From Arion vulgaris (Eukaryota; Mollusca; Gastropoda; Stylommatophora; Arionidae), in assembly GCA_020796225.1 (NCBI GenBank), contig CM036769.1, positions 667,501 through 731,500 on the forward strand: 64,000 nucleotides of DNA, in the 5' to 3' direction. This document shows, piece by piece, positions 1 to 10,839 of this stretch; position 1 is the first letter of the stretch, and the number at the start of each line of letters is the position of its first letter. Below the pieces are notes generated by a model. That model did not search any database and was not told the DNA's origin. It worked only from the letters and a program-made list of their open reading frames with translations. A program made the translations under genes and the position numbers.

Positions 1-1122
1 AGGAGTAGTGGACACAACCCTGAGAGAAGAACAAGCTGGTTTTAGACCTGGGAGAAGCTGCTTAGACCAAATAATTACCCTACGACTAATTTTGGAGGAA
101 CATATTGAGAAGCAACAACCATTCATACTAAATTTCATCGATTTTAAAAAGCCTTTGATAGTCTACACAGAATCTCTCTGTGGAATATTCTGAGATGCTA
201 TGGAATACCAGACAAAATAATAAACATTATTAAGAGCCTCTATGATGGTTCACAGTGTGCAGTTCGCACTGATGGTGGACACAGCGACTGGTTTATGGTT
301 GAAACCGGAGTAAAGCAAGACTGTATTCTATCTCCGCTATTGTTTGGAGTGGCCATTGACTGGGTGATGCGAAAATGTTGCAGGGGCGAAACTGGCATTG
401 ATTGGGTAGAAAATAGTCAACTAGAAGATTTGGATTTTGCAGATGATATTGCCTTGTTAAGTAGAAACAACCAAGATATGCAAAGAAAAACAGACAACTT
501 GTCATCTATAGCATCAAAAGTTGGACTGCAGATAAGCTATGAAAAAACAAATATAATGAAGACACCTATGGCAAGTAATGCAGATATCACACTGGAATCT
601 AAAATGATAAAAATAACAGAGCAGTTCACATATTTAGGTAGCAATTTTGATTGCACAGGAAATGTTAAAAAGAAATTATGATACGAATTGGCAAAGCAAC
701 ATCAGCTTTTAAAAGTCTAAATAAAATATGGAACTGCAAGTTATATAGTATTAAAACTAAATTACGAATTTTCAATTCAAATGTTGTATCAATCCTAACA
801 TATGCCAGCGAGAGTTGGAAAATGACTAAAGATATAGAAAGCAAGTTGAATGCATTTGAAAATAGATGTCTGCGAAAAATAATGAATATAATTGGAACGA
901 ATTCAGAAGAAGTGATGAAATCAGAGAAATGTCTGGTCAACCACTAGTGACAACTGTTATAAGAAAGAGAAGATGGAGATATGTTGGGCACACCTTGAGG
1001 AGAAATGATCAACGAATATCAAAGCAGGCACTGAAGTGGGATGCAAAGGGTTCAAGAAAGAGAGGACGACCTAAGGAGACCCTGAAACAAACTTTGCTGA
1101 GAGAGGCAAGAAATATCGGTCT
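1..1122 (+). pseudogene. La LINE (RTE-like), reverse transcriptase fragment, frameshifted
   Basis: The window opens inside a non-LTR reverse transcriptase. In order I see an EEQAGFRPGRSCLDQI stretch (RT motif 2 region, about 26-75), KQDCILSPLLF (about 313-345, the RQG-type motif with Gly replaced by Asp), the catalytic FADDIALL (about 435-460), then a C-terminal region with LTYASESWK, ENRCLRKI, RRWRYVGHTLRRND and KRGRPKETLKQTLLREA. The pieces lie in different forward frames, so at least three frameshifts separate them and the copy is dead. It would have reverse-transcribed its own RNA at the target site. The coding end stops abruptly at 1122, and the missing 3' end resumes at 3925 beyond an insertion. 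Upstream sequence (endonuclease) lies outside the window. RTE-like assignment is from motif style only. Confidence 0.85.
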
Positions 1123-2097
1123 TCTTCTCTCTTCTCTCGTACGCCCGATGTTAATTCAGGCGGAAAGTCATGACGCCTGGTATTGCGCTTCTGACTGATT
1201 TTTGCATGAGACTTTTATTACTCTCTTACGTGCATCCCTCAACCATATGGACAGCCTCACCGACTTCCGAGGTACTTGAAGATTAGATCCTTCAATGGAG
1301 ATAATTGCAGGAGACTTGTCCTTGTAACTCTTTCTCGGACAGAGTTAGTTAGTGAAGGCAGAACGGATGACGTCTCTATCGGATTTCCTGCCTTTGGTGA
1401 GGTCGTTCCGTACGCATCGTAAGATAAACACTATTTATCGTTTTGTCCCCCTAAATTTAGGCTTAGATCTACGCCAAAGAGCATAGTTTTCTCTGCGCTG
1501 ACTGGGTTAAGTCGCTCCGGTAAAGACCCAAGCGATCTCGACCCTTTTAGGACTAGACACAGGAAGTATCACCTTTCTTGTATTTATTGCTCTTCTACAA
1601 TCATTATTCGCCGTATATTTGAACATTATGATCTTTGCCAAAGAGTATGTCAACAATATGCGCTCTTTCTGACTATAGGAGATCCTTCCGGATTAGGAAC
1701 ATTCTCAGTCATTGGAGACGCATGTGCTTTGCCAAACAAACGATCATATGTTGGCGGTATACTTGGCCTTTATATGATCTGAGTCATGGTGTTTGGACGT
1801 CATCTTACTCGGTGTAGGATGATCGGCGTCCGAAAAGTATTGCCCTTCGAGAATCTTTGGGTTTGTACCAGTCAAGCCTTTGAATTATCGGCCTTACTTT
1901 TCCCTCCAGGGTGAGTTTGTTCCCGAGTAGGAGTATTCTCAGCCGTTTCGGAGTGCTTGTCGGCACTTGAAAGTTTGCAATGGTTTACTCTGCATTTTCC
2001 CTGCCATTGGACACATTGGACTGGGGCTGCGCACAGATATTTTAGAGAGTCGTTTCAATTGGCGCTAGCAACGCAACTGAAATTTTGCGCTCGCCAT

Positions 2098-2365
2098 CAT
2101 CACCTACCTCAGTTCTTCAGGGGATGTTAGTTGTAAATGCAACAGTACATTACCCGGTTGTTCCAGGAAAGGCAGTCCCTTTAGGCATCACCCACCTCAG
2201 TTCTTCCAGGATTTTAGTTGTTAATACAACAGTAACTTGCCCGGTTGTCCCAGGAGGGCAGTCTCTCTAGGCATCACCCACCTCAGCTCTTCCGGGGATG
2301 TTAGTCGTTAATGCAACAGTACCTTGTCCGGTTGTCCAAGGAAGGGCAGTTTCGTTAGGTACTAA
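2098..2365. repeat. Three diverged ~86-bp tandem units
   Basis: Each unit contains CACCTCAGTTCTTC, a GGATGTTAGTTGT-type stretch and CCGGTTGTCC, followed by GGCAGT and TAGGCATCACC. The copies differ at many positions, so this is older than the adjacent 25-bp array. AACGCAACT and TTTGCGCTCGCCA-like stretches occur on both sides. Confidence 0.7.
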
Positions 2366-2635
2366 AACGCAACTTTAGAATTTACGCTTTGCCAACCTTA
2401 CCGAGCAAATGTATCTGCGCTAAACCTTTGATACGGAGTTTGCCGCAATCTTCCCGTGTGTCGACACGATACGTTACAGCGTTTTCAGAGACTCTTGCCG
2501 AGACTTTTTATTCGTTAAGCATCGTTCTTATTGCTTCTTGCCCCACAGCTGGCAATTTCCTTGCAACCCTTTACTCCGGGGTAGTTGGGATTCCTTAACA
2601 GACGACTACTGTTTCTTACGTTTCTGTTGTTACTC

Positions 2636-3484
2636 ACCGTGCACACCTTCATAATGCTGCACCGTGCACACCTTCATAATGTTGTACCGTGCATACCTTC
2701 ATAATGCTGCACCGTGCACACCTTCATAATGCTGCACCATGCACACCTTCATAATGCTGCACCGTGCACACCTTCATAATGCTGCACCGTGCACACCTTC
2801 ATAATGCTGCACCATGCACACCTTCATAATGCTGCACCATGCACACCTTCATAATGCTGCACCATGCACACCTTCATAATGCTGCACCATGCACACCTTC
2901 ATAATGCTGCACCGTGCACACCTTCATAATGCTGCACCATGCACACCTTCATAATGCTGCACCGTGCACACCTTCACAATGCTGCACCGTGCACACCTTC
3001 ATAATGCTGCACCGTGCACACCTTCATAATGCTGCACCGTGCACACCTTCATAATGCTGCACCGTGCACACCTTCATAATGCTGCACCGTGCACACCTTC
3101 ATAATGCTGCACCGTGCACACCTTCATAATGCTGCACCGTGCACACCTTCATAATGCTGCACCATGCACACCTTCATAATGCTGCACCGTGCACACCTTC
3201 ATAATGCTGCACCATGCACACCTTCATAATGCTGCACCATGCACACCTTCATAATGCTGCACCATGCACACCTTCATAATGCTGCACCATGCACACCTTC
3301 ATAATGCTGCACCGTGCACACCTTCATAATGCTGCACCGTGCACACCTTCATAATGCTGCACCATGCACACCTTCATAATGCTGCACCGTGCACACCTTC
3401 ATAATGCTGCACCGTGCACACCTTCACAATGCTGCACCATGCACACCTTCATAATGCTGCACCGTGCACACCTTCATAATGCTT
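2636..3484. repeat. Minisatellite, 25-bp unit, ~34 copies
   Basis: The unit runs ACCGTGCACACCTTC then ATAATGCTGC. Copies differ mainly at one base (ACCGTG or ACCATG), and the two variants come in runs. There is an occasional CACAATG variant. It lies inside the 1123-3912 insertion. Confidence 0.97.
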
Positions 3485-3924
3485 CTAGCTTGTCAGGACA
3501 CAGAGATCAACTCGGGCCCCCTCCTCAGAGCTCCGAATTTCGCCATATGTGGGCCCACGTGCAACTCGTCTCGAGCCCATGATTTGCTCCACGCGGGTCC
3601 GCGTCACTTTCCTGTATGCACCCTCATCCATTCATGTTTTCCCGTTCATTGTCTTCCTGCATCGGCCGGGAGAGACGTGTATTAATAGTCACTCTGGGAT
3701 TCTGCTCGTCTGCGTTGCGAGCGAATCTCATCCAACATGACTACGTCTGCAACACTACTTATACCAGAGTAGCCCTCCCTCGATCTCTGCCCGCTTAGCC
3801 AGACTGGAACTACCGTCTGTTTCCAGGATCACAACAAGGAGGTGGGGCAAGGTCTTGATTAGCGCCAGCTCACTAATCCTGCGCCACGTTGTCCCTATGG
3901 GCCTGTGGCCCCAAATATTGGTCT

Positions 3925-4032
3925 GAGTTCCATGGAGGAGATTGAACGAGGTGCCCAGGATAGAACGGTATGGAGAAATTCCTTGCAGGCCCTATGTAAC
4001 GTATAACGGTACGAGAGGAATTATTATTATAA
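3925..4032 (+). mobile_element. La LINE 3' end with (ATT)n tail
   Basis: This continues the La copy of 1-1122. It contains GAGTTCCATGGAGG, GGATAGAACGGTATGG, and the family 3' end CAGGCCCTATGTAACG...GGTACGAGAGGAATT followed by ATTATTAT. The same end occurs at 15600-15655, reversed at 18416-18480 and 36468-36500, and in degenerate form near 63950, which defines the family terminus. Confidence 0.8.
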
Positions 4033-4131
4033 AAGAACTATTGGCAGTTCAAAATGGAGAATAGTAGGCTGGAAACCGCTGCCCGAGTAAAATTTATTGG
4101 AAAGAATATTAAATAAAATTCTACAAAAGTC
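4033..4131 (+). mobile_element. SF SINE fragment
   Basis: AAAAGAACTATTGGCAG, CTGGAAACCGCTGCCCG and AAACTCCTACAAAA-like sequence match the middle of family SF (compare 59210-59290). Head and tail are missing. It sits between the La tail and the Lb element. Confidence 0.6.
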
Positions 4132-4735
4132 ATTATCATCAAATAGCTTGTCCTGAACAGAACTTTGCCACCCCAACAGTCCTGAATTTCTCTCATAGGC
4201 CAAATGTCCTGCCCTGTAGCCGTCATGTTCAAACCATCAGTTAGATCCTGAATAGATCTTCTCTGTGGTCTTCCTCTTCTTCTCTTTGCCGGTATGCCTC
4301 CTTCCATGATGGTCTTCTCCAGCCCTTCATGTCTTTTTATGTGTCAGGATCAACCAGTTTTCTGTGATGATTATGAGTTCTTTCTGGATAGATCTATTTG
4401 TTCTCTTCTCTGTCCATGATAGATCTATTTGTTCTCTTCTCTGTCCATGATAGATCTATTTGTTCTCTTCTCTGTCCATGATAGATCTATTTGTTCTCTT
4501 CTCTGTCCATGATAGATCTATTTGTTCTCTTCTCTGTCCATGATAGATCTATTTGTTCTCTTCTCTGTCCATGATAGATCTATTTGTTTTCTTCTCTGTC
4601 CATGTTATATGGAGGACTCTTCTGTAACACTTATATTCAAAAGCAGATTGATGTTTTTCCACTACCTTATTAAATGTCTATGCTTGACATCCATATGTTG
4701 CCACTGGGAATATAAATGCTCTTAAAAATCTGATC
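4132..4735 (-). pseudogene. Lb LINE (RTE-like) 3' coding end, antisense
   Basis: Read on the minus strand, this encodes an RTE-like C-terminus: a VATYG-type motif near 4700, CYRRVLHIWTEK near 4600, then MEGGIPAKRRRGRP and IQDLTDGLNMT near 4220-4310. It ends with GTTCAGGACAAGCTATTTGATG close to the family 3' end. The coding region is disrupted by stops and by a tandem expansion of 31-bp units at 4386-4606. The equivalent segment is single in the copies at 42370 and 63200. No intact reading frame remains. Confidence 0.75.
4386..4606. repeat. Minisatellite inside Lb, 31-bp unit, ~7 copies
   Basis: The unit is GATAGATCTATTTG, TTCTCTTCTC and TGTCCAT. On the minus strand it corresponds to the Lb codons for WTEKRTNR-like residues. 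The other Lb copies hold this segment once, so the array is a secondary expansion in one copy. Confidence 0.93.
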
Positions 4736-4744
4736 TTTGTTTTC

Positions 4745-7535
4745 CTACCTAGAGTGTGCTTCATAAGTAATATCTTTCGTCACCTCTGTTATCTCTGAGG
4801 TCCACCTTTTGCATGGCGGCCTTTTGCTTAGTATCCATTGTATTGGCGAAGCATTGTTCCTTGAGGCGCACTGTCTGTTGGTAATCTGTTTATGTGCACT
4901 GTCTGTTGGTAATCTGTTTATGTGCACTGTCTGTTGGTAATCTGCTTATGTGCACTGTCTGTTGGTAATCTGCTTATGTGCACTGTCTGTTGGTAATCTG
5001 CTTATGTGCACTGTCTGTTGGTAATCTGCTTATGTGCACTGTCTGTTGGTAATCTGCTTATGTGCACTGTCTGTTGGTAATCTGCTTATGTGCACTGTCT
5101 GTTAGTAATCTGCTTATGTGCACTGTCTGTTAGTAATCTGCTTATGTGCACTGTCTGTTAGTAATCTGCTTATGTGCACTGTCTGTTAGTAATCTGCTTA
5201 TGTGCACTGTCTGTTAGTAATCTGCTTATGTGCACTGTCTGTTAGTAATCTGCTTATGTGCACTGTCTGTTAGTAATCTGCTTATGTGCACTGTCTGTTG
5301 GTAATCTGCTTATGTGCACTGTCTGTTGGTAATCTGCTTATGTGCACTGTCTGTTGGTAATCTGCTTATGTGCACTGTCTGTTGGTAATCTGCTTATGTG
5401 CACTGTCTGTTGGTAATCTGCTTATGTGCACTGTCTGTTGGTAATCTGCTTATGTGCACTGTCTGTTGGTAATCTGCTTATGTGCACTGTCTGTTAGTAA
5501 TCTGCTTATGTGCACTGTCTGTTAGTAATCTGCTTATGTGCACTGTCTGTTAGTAATCTGCTTATGTGCACTGTCTGTTGGTAATCTGCTTATGTGCACT
5601 GTCTGTTGGTAATCTGCTTATGTGCACTGTCTGTTGGTAATCTGCTTATGTGCACTGTCTGTTGGTAATCTGTTTATGTGCACTGTCTGTTGGTAATCTG
5701 TTTATGTGCACTGTCTGTTGGTAATCTGCTTATGTGCACTGTCTGTTGGTAATCTGCTTATGTGCACTGTCTGTTGGTAATCTGCTTATGTGCACTGTCT
5801 GTTGGTAATCTGCTTATGTGCACTGTCTGTTGGTAATCTACTTATGTGCACTGTCTGTTAGTAATCTGCTTATGTGCACTGTCTGTTGGTAATCTGCTTA
5901 TGTGCACTGTCTGTTGGTAATCTGCTTATGTGCACTGTCTGTTGGTAATCTGCTTATGTGCACCGTCTGTTGGTAATCTGCTTATGTGCACTGTCTGTTG
6001 GTCATCTACTTATGTGCACTGTCTGTTGGTAATCTACTTATGTGCACTGTCTGTTAGTAATCTGCTTATGTGCACTGTCTGTTAGTAATCTGCTTATGTG
6101 CACTGTCTGTTAGTAATCTGCTTATGTGCACTGTCTGTTAGTAATCTGCTTATGTGCACTGTCTGTTAGTAATCTGCTTATGTGCACTGTCTGTTAGTAA
6201 TCTGCTTATGTGCACTGTCTGTTGGTAATCTGCTTATGTGCACTGTCTGTTGGTAATCTGCTTATGTGCACTGTCTGTTGGTAATCTGCTTATGTGCACT
6301 GTCTGTTGGTAATCTGCTTATGTGCACTGTCTGTTGGTAATCTGCTTATGTGCACTGTCTGTTGGTAATCTGCTTATGTGCACTGTCTGTTAGTAATCTG
6401 CTTATGTGCACTGTCTGTTAGTAATCTGCTTATGTGCACTGTCTGTTAGTAATCTGCTTATGTGCACTGTCTGTTGGTAATCTGCTTATGTGCACTGTCT
6501 GTTGGTAATCTGCTTATGTGCATTGTCTGTTGGTAATCTGCTTATGTGCACTGTCTGTTGGTAATCTGCTTATGTGCACTGTCTGTTAGTAATCTGCTTA
6601 TGTGCACTGTCTGTTAGTAATCTGCTTATGTGCACTGTCTGTTAGTAATCTGCTTATGTGGCCGAATCATTTAATTTGTTGTTTCTTGTTGACGTTCAGT
6701 ACTGATTTTTTACGTACTTTTTTCCTGATGTCTTCATTTCTCAACCGGTCTCTTCTTGTTACTCCCAATATTCTGCGTAGACACTTCATCTCTGTCGTGA
6801 CTAGTTTTCTTCTATCATGTGTTGTCAGTGACTAGGTTTGGCACTGGTAACATAATGTGGGGAGAAAGATTGTGTTGAACATTGCTCTTTTGTGTTCATG
6901 GTGACATGTTTGCATTTTAAAATTGGCGACATTTGTACTATCATTTGATTTCCTTTGTTGCATCTGTGTTGAATTTCATTAGTTATTCTTCCATTTGCTG
7001 AAAAAATGATCCATAAGTCTGTGAAGTCTTTGACTTGTTTTAATGGGCGTTTGTCGATGGAGATATTGGTGGCGCTTTCCTCTCTGGCGAATGTCATTAC
7101 TTCGGTTTTGTCGATGTTTATTCTCATGTTGTATTCGTTACATGTTAACTGGAGTCTGTTGATGTGTTGTTGTAGCTGTTATTCTGTTGTTGATATGATT
7201 GCCTGATTGTTGGCAAAACTTAATTCGTTTAAGAGTTCTCCGAGGTTGTTTCCTTCGCGGGTGTTAGCTATTTTACAGATTTGATCAATATATGTGATGA
7301 ACAGCAGCGGCGGAGATAGTACGCAACCTCCTTGTCTTACTCCTGACCCTACGTGAAACTTGTCTGATAGTCCTGTGTTTGTTCGAATCGAACACTGGCT
7401 GTTTATATAAAAGCTCTTGTGTAGATTGATTAGGCGGTCATTAACCCGATAGATTGACAATACTTTCCACTACTTGTGTCTGTCTACGCGGTCGAACGTT
7501 TTCTCCCCGTTAAGTGAGCTAACCATTGTGGACGG
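4745..7535 (-). pseudogene. Lg LINE, reverse transcriptase to C-terminus, with 1.8 kb internal array
   Basis: On the minus strand the order is: EKTFDRVDR (RT motif A region, near 7500), LSIYRVNDRL, GSGVRQGGCVLSPPLLF (near 7320), SFANNQAI at the catalytic box (near 7210; both Asp of FADD are Asn), MRINIDKTEVMTFARE (near 7120), CLRRILGVTR (near 6780), and, beyond the array, KQITNRQCAS and CKRWTSEITEVTKDITYEAHSR (4745-4868). Stops and frameshifts are present and both catalytic aspartates are lost, so it is inactive. The array at 4868-6659 fills the gap between the 6660 and 4868 ends, so one element spans the whole interval. Confidence 0.8.
4868..6659. repeat. Minisatellite grown from Lg coding sequence, 28-bp unit, ~64 copies
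   Basis: The unit is GTGCACTGTCTGTT, GGTAATCTGCTTAT. Its reverse complement CATAAGCAGATTAC / TAACAGACAGTGC is almost identical to one stretch of the Lg copy at 63669-63696 (27 of 28 bases by eye). A G/A variant (TTGGTAA or TTAGTAA) occurs in runs, for example about 5095-5270, 6045-6200, 6385-6460 and 6580-6650. Flanks on both sides are Lg sequence. Confidence 0.96.
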
Positions 7536-7539
7536 GTGT

Positions 7540-7975
7540 CTGGGGACGTGGGAGGTAACGTGCTCATCTTTCGCTCCAATGGTACTCAGTTCTTTTCCAG
7601 CAAACAGCTGTCTTGACATTTATTCAGAGGTCAATGTAGGTGCGATCGAGTTCCTAGTCCTATTGAAGACGGAAGATAAAAAGGAGGTCATGTTCTCAAG
7701 TTGAGCACCTCAAAAGAACTCTTGTCAATTGAAGTTTGTTAAGAGTAGGATTTAAGTCAACTGCCCAGGCAAATATCATTAAAAATGTTAATTTAAAACT
7801 CCTTACAAAATTGTACCATCTTCCAACTTACAGCAGGGACTTTCGACGGTACTACGGAGCTCGTGAACTGTCGCTGAGATCTTCCTGTGTAAGAAAGAAA
7901 TCTGAGCACATGTTGTTATTCAGCAAAGTGCAATGATGATGATCCAATTAAGCAATCAACTAACTCTTTGTAACT
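7540..7975 (+). mobile_element. SF SINE, nearly full length, diverged
   Basis: Contains the diverged head (near 7550-7610), GATCGAGTTCCTAGTCCTAT, an AAAAGAACT box, TGCCCAGGCAA, TACTACGGAGCTCGTG, GAGATCTTCCTGTGTAAG and AAGTGCAATGATGATG, ending near ATTAAGCAATCAAC. This is the SF order read 5' to 3'. It directly follows the Lg element and is followed by a minisatellite at its 3' end. Confidence 0.7.
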
Positions 7976-7983
7976 TCAACATT

Positions 7984-9592
7984 ACAAGATCTGACTGGAG
8001 TGTAGGGAAGATGATCAACATTAGAAGATCTGACTGGAGTGGTAGGGAAGATGATCAACATTAGAAGATCTGACTGGAGTTGTAGGGAAGATGATCAACA
8101 TTACAAGATCTGACTGGAGTGTAGGGAAGATGATCAACATTACAAGATCTGACTGGAATGTAGGGAAGATGATCAACATTACAAGATCTGACTGGAATGT
8201 AGGGAAGATGATCAACATTACAAGATCTGACCGGAGTTGTAGGGAAGATGATCAACATTACAAGATCTGACTGGAGTGGTAGGGAAGATGATCAACATTA
8301 GAAGATCTGACTGGAGTTGTAGGGAAGATGATCAACATTACAAGATCTGACTGGAGTGTAGGGAAGATGATCAACATTACAAGATCTGACTGGAATGTAG
8401 GGAAGATGATCAACATTACAAGATCTGACTGGAATGTAGGGAAGATGATCAACATTACAAGATCTGACCGGAGTTGTAGGGAAGATGATCAACATTAGAA
8501 GATCTGACTGGAGTGGTAGGGAAGATGATCAACATTAGAAGATCTGACTGGAGTGTAGGGAAGATGATCAACATTACAAGATCTGACCGGAGTGTAGGGA
8601 AGATGATCAACATTACAAGATCTTACTGGAGTGGTAGGGAAGATGATCAACATTAGAAGATCTGACTGGAGTGTAGGGAGGATGGACAACATTAGATCTG
8701 ACTGGAGTTGTAGGGAAGATGATCACCATTACAAGATCTGACTGGAGTGTAGGGAAGATGATCAACATCACAAGATCTGACTGGAGTGGTAGGGAAGATG
8801 ATCAACATTAGAAGATCTGATTGGAGTGTAGGGAAGATGATCAACATTACAAGATCTGACCGGAGTGTAGGGAAGATGATCAACATTACAAGATCTGACT
8901 GGAGTGTAGGGAAGATGATCAACATTACAAGATCTGACTGGAGTGTAGGGAAGATGATCAACATTACAAGATCTGACTGGAGTTGTAGGGAAGATGATCA
9001 ACATTAGAAGATCTGACTGGAGTGTAGGGAAGATGATCAACATTACAAGATCTGACTGGAGTGTAGGGAAGATGATCAACATTACAAGATCTGACTGGAG
9101 TGTAGGGAAGATGATCAACATTAGAAGATCTGACTGGAGTGTAGGGAGGATGGACAACATTAGAAGATCTGACTGGAGTGTAGGGAAGATGATCAACATT
9201 ACAAGATCTGACTGTAGTGTAGGGAAGATGATCAACATTACAAGATCTGACTGGAGTGTAGGGGGGATGATCAACATTAGAAGATCTGACTGGAGTGTAG
9301 GGAGGATGGACAACATTAGAAGATCTGACTGGAGTGTAGGGAAGATGATCAACATTACAAGATCTGACTGGAGTTGTAGGGAAGATGATCAACATTACAA
9401 GATCTGACTGGAGTTGTAGGGAAGATGATCAACATTACAAGATCTGACTTGAGTGTAGGGAGGATGACAACATTAGAAGATCTGACTGGAGTGTAGGGAG
9501 GATGGACAACATTACAAGATCTGACTGGAGTGTAGGGAAGATGATCAACATTACAAGATCTGACTGGAGTGTAGGGAAGATGGACAACAAAA
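7984..9592. repeat. Minisatellite, 39/40-bp unit, ~41 copies, with higher-order structure
   Basis: The unit is AAGATCTGACTGGAGTG, TAGGGAAGATGATC, AACATTAC. Every copy has a BglII-type AGATCT. Length variants arise from GTGTAGG, GTGGTAGG and GTTGTAGG. A block of six units (237 bp) near 8021-8257 is repeated in the same variant order at 8258-8494. It abuts the 3' end of the SF SINE. Stop-free frames on both strands are repeat artefacts. Confidence 0.96.
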
Positions 9593-9734
9593 ATATGATC
9601 AGACGACTTAAAAGACACATTACATTTCCATGTGCTAATAGCACCTTGCGACGTCAAGTTACCCTAACAACGAGATCATAAGCTTCATAATAAGCACAGC
9701 GACACAAGTCTCTGTCCTGGAATCCTATGTGTCT

Positions 9735-10339
9735 GTCTCTGTCCTCTGTCACATTCTGTCTATCCATATTTCTGTCTATGTCTCTTCTCAACCGTTTTTG
9801 TCTATCTCCAAATTGATATCAATTTCACTATCTCATCGTAAATATGTCTCTGTCTCTCTGTCTCTTTGTCTTTCTGTCTCTATGTCTCCCTGTCTCCTTG
9901 TCTCTCTGTCTTTCTGTCACTCTCTCTCTCTCTCTGTCCTTGTCTCCCTGTCTCTCTGTCTCTGTCTTGCCATATTTCTTTCTCTGAACCTCTGTCTCTC
10001 TCTCTCTTCGGACATGATATTTCTCTTTCTCTCTCTCTCGTCCTCTCTCTCACTTCCTCTCTGCCACTCTCTCTCCAGTACACTGTCTCTATATCTCTCA
10101 ATGTCTCTCTTTCTCCTTAGAAGTGATAGGTATCTTTCTTTCTGTCTTTCTATGGTCCGTTATCTCTCTCTCTTTCTCTGCCATTCTCTCAAGCTCACTT
10201 TCTCTATATTTCTCCCTGCCGTTTTCTCTTGCAATTTTCTCTCTCTATTTATGCTCCCTGGTCGTCTGTCTCTTTCTCACTCTTTCTCTTTCCGTTCTTG
10301 TGTAGTTTCTCTCTCGCTTTATTTATCTCTATCTTGCCA

Positions 10340-10386
<47 letters not shown>

Positions 10387-10544
10387 GGCAATATGTCTGT
10401 CTATCTCATTATGGATGTCTGTTTATATTTCACTTTCTTTCTCTCTGCACATTGCTTTTCACTTCTCTCTGTCTTTATTCTCTCTCTCTCTCTTCCCCAC
10501 CTCTCTCTCTCTGCTCCTCTTTCTGTCGTTCTCCTTCTCTCTCG

Positions 10545-10575
<31 letters not shown>
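9735..10575. repeat. Pyrimidine-rich low-complexity block
   Basis: CTCTGTCTCT-type degenerate repeats on the plus strand with pure (CT)n runs near 10345-10382 and 10545-10575. The 347-residue Ser/Leu-rich frame here is a product of composition, not a gene. The interval 10576-10840 is unique-looking and unassigned. Confidence 0.9.
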
Positions 10576-10578
<3 letters not shown>

Positions 10579-10839
10579 ACTCCTGTAACCTCCAAATATT
10601 ATTAATACGTTACCAAGGTGATAGGAAATACGAGAAGCTAAAGGGGGAAAAGCTATGCCAGTTAGTCACTGTTCGTCTCTCTCCTGGCACGTCAGTTCTG
10701 ACGCTAAAATGGGGGGAAAATATCTGGGTTGCCATGGCTACCAGAGTTAAGCCCGCCTTCTCGTGGCTATGATGATGAGTTTTCGGGCAAACGATGAGAG
10801 ACCGTGAATAAAAATTACTTCCTTTTCTTTCGTTCTCTT

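Larger units (their letters stand above)
1123..3912. mobile_element. 2.8 kb unclassified insertion inside La, flanked by 12-bp target duplication
   Basis: Sequence AAATATCGGTCT (1111-1122) recurs as AAATATTGGTCT (3913-3924), and the La element continues exactly across these two points. The La copy at 15368 is uninterrupted there. The 2,790 bp between is therefore an insertion with an 11/12 target-site duplication. Its left end is pyrimidine-rich (TCTTCTCTCTTCTC), which on the minus strand reads as a purine 3' tail, so a retroposon in minus orientation is plausible. It has no TG...CA ends and no recognisable domain. It holds a three-copy tandem (2098-2365) and a 34-copy minisatellite (2636-3484). 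The rest (1123-2097, 2366-2635, 3485-3912) has no feature I recognise. Confidence 0.65.

Noticed and set aside
2636..6659. Possible CRISPR arrays (regular short repeats)
   Set aside because: Units are contiguous with no unique spacers, flanks are LINE DNA and the host is eukaryotic; no cas genes.
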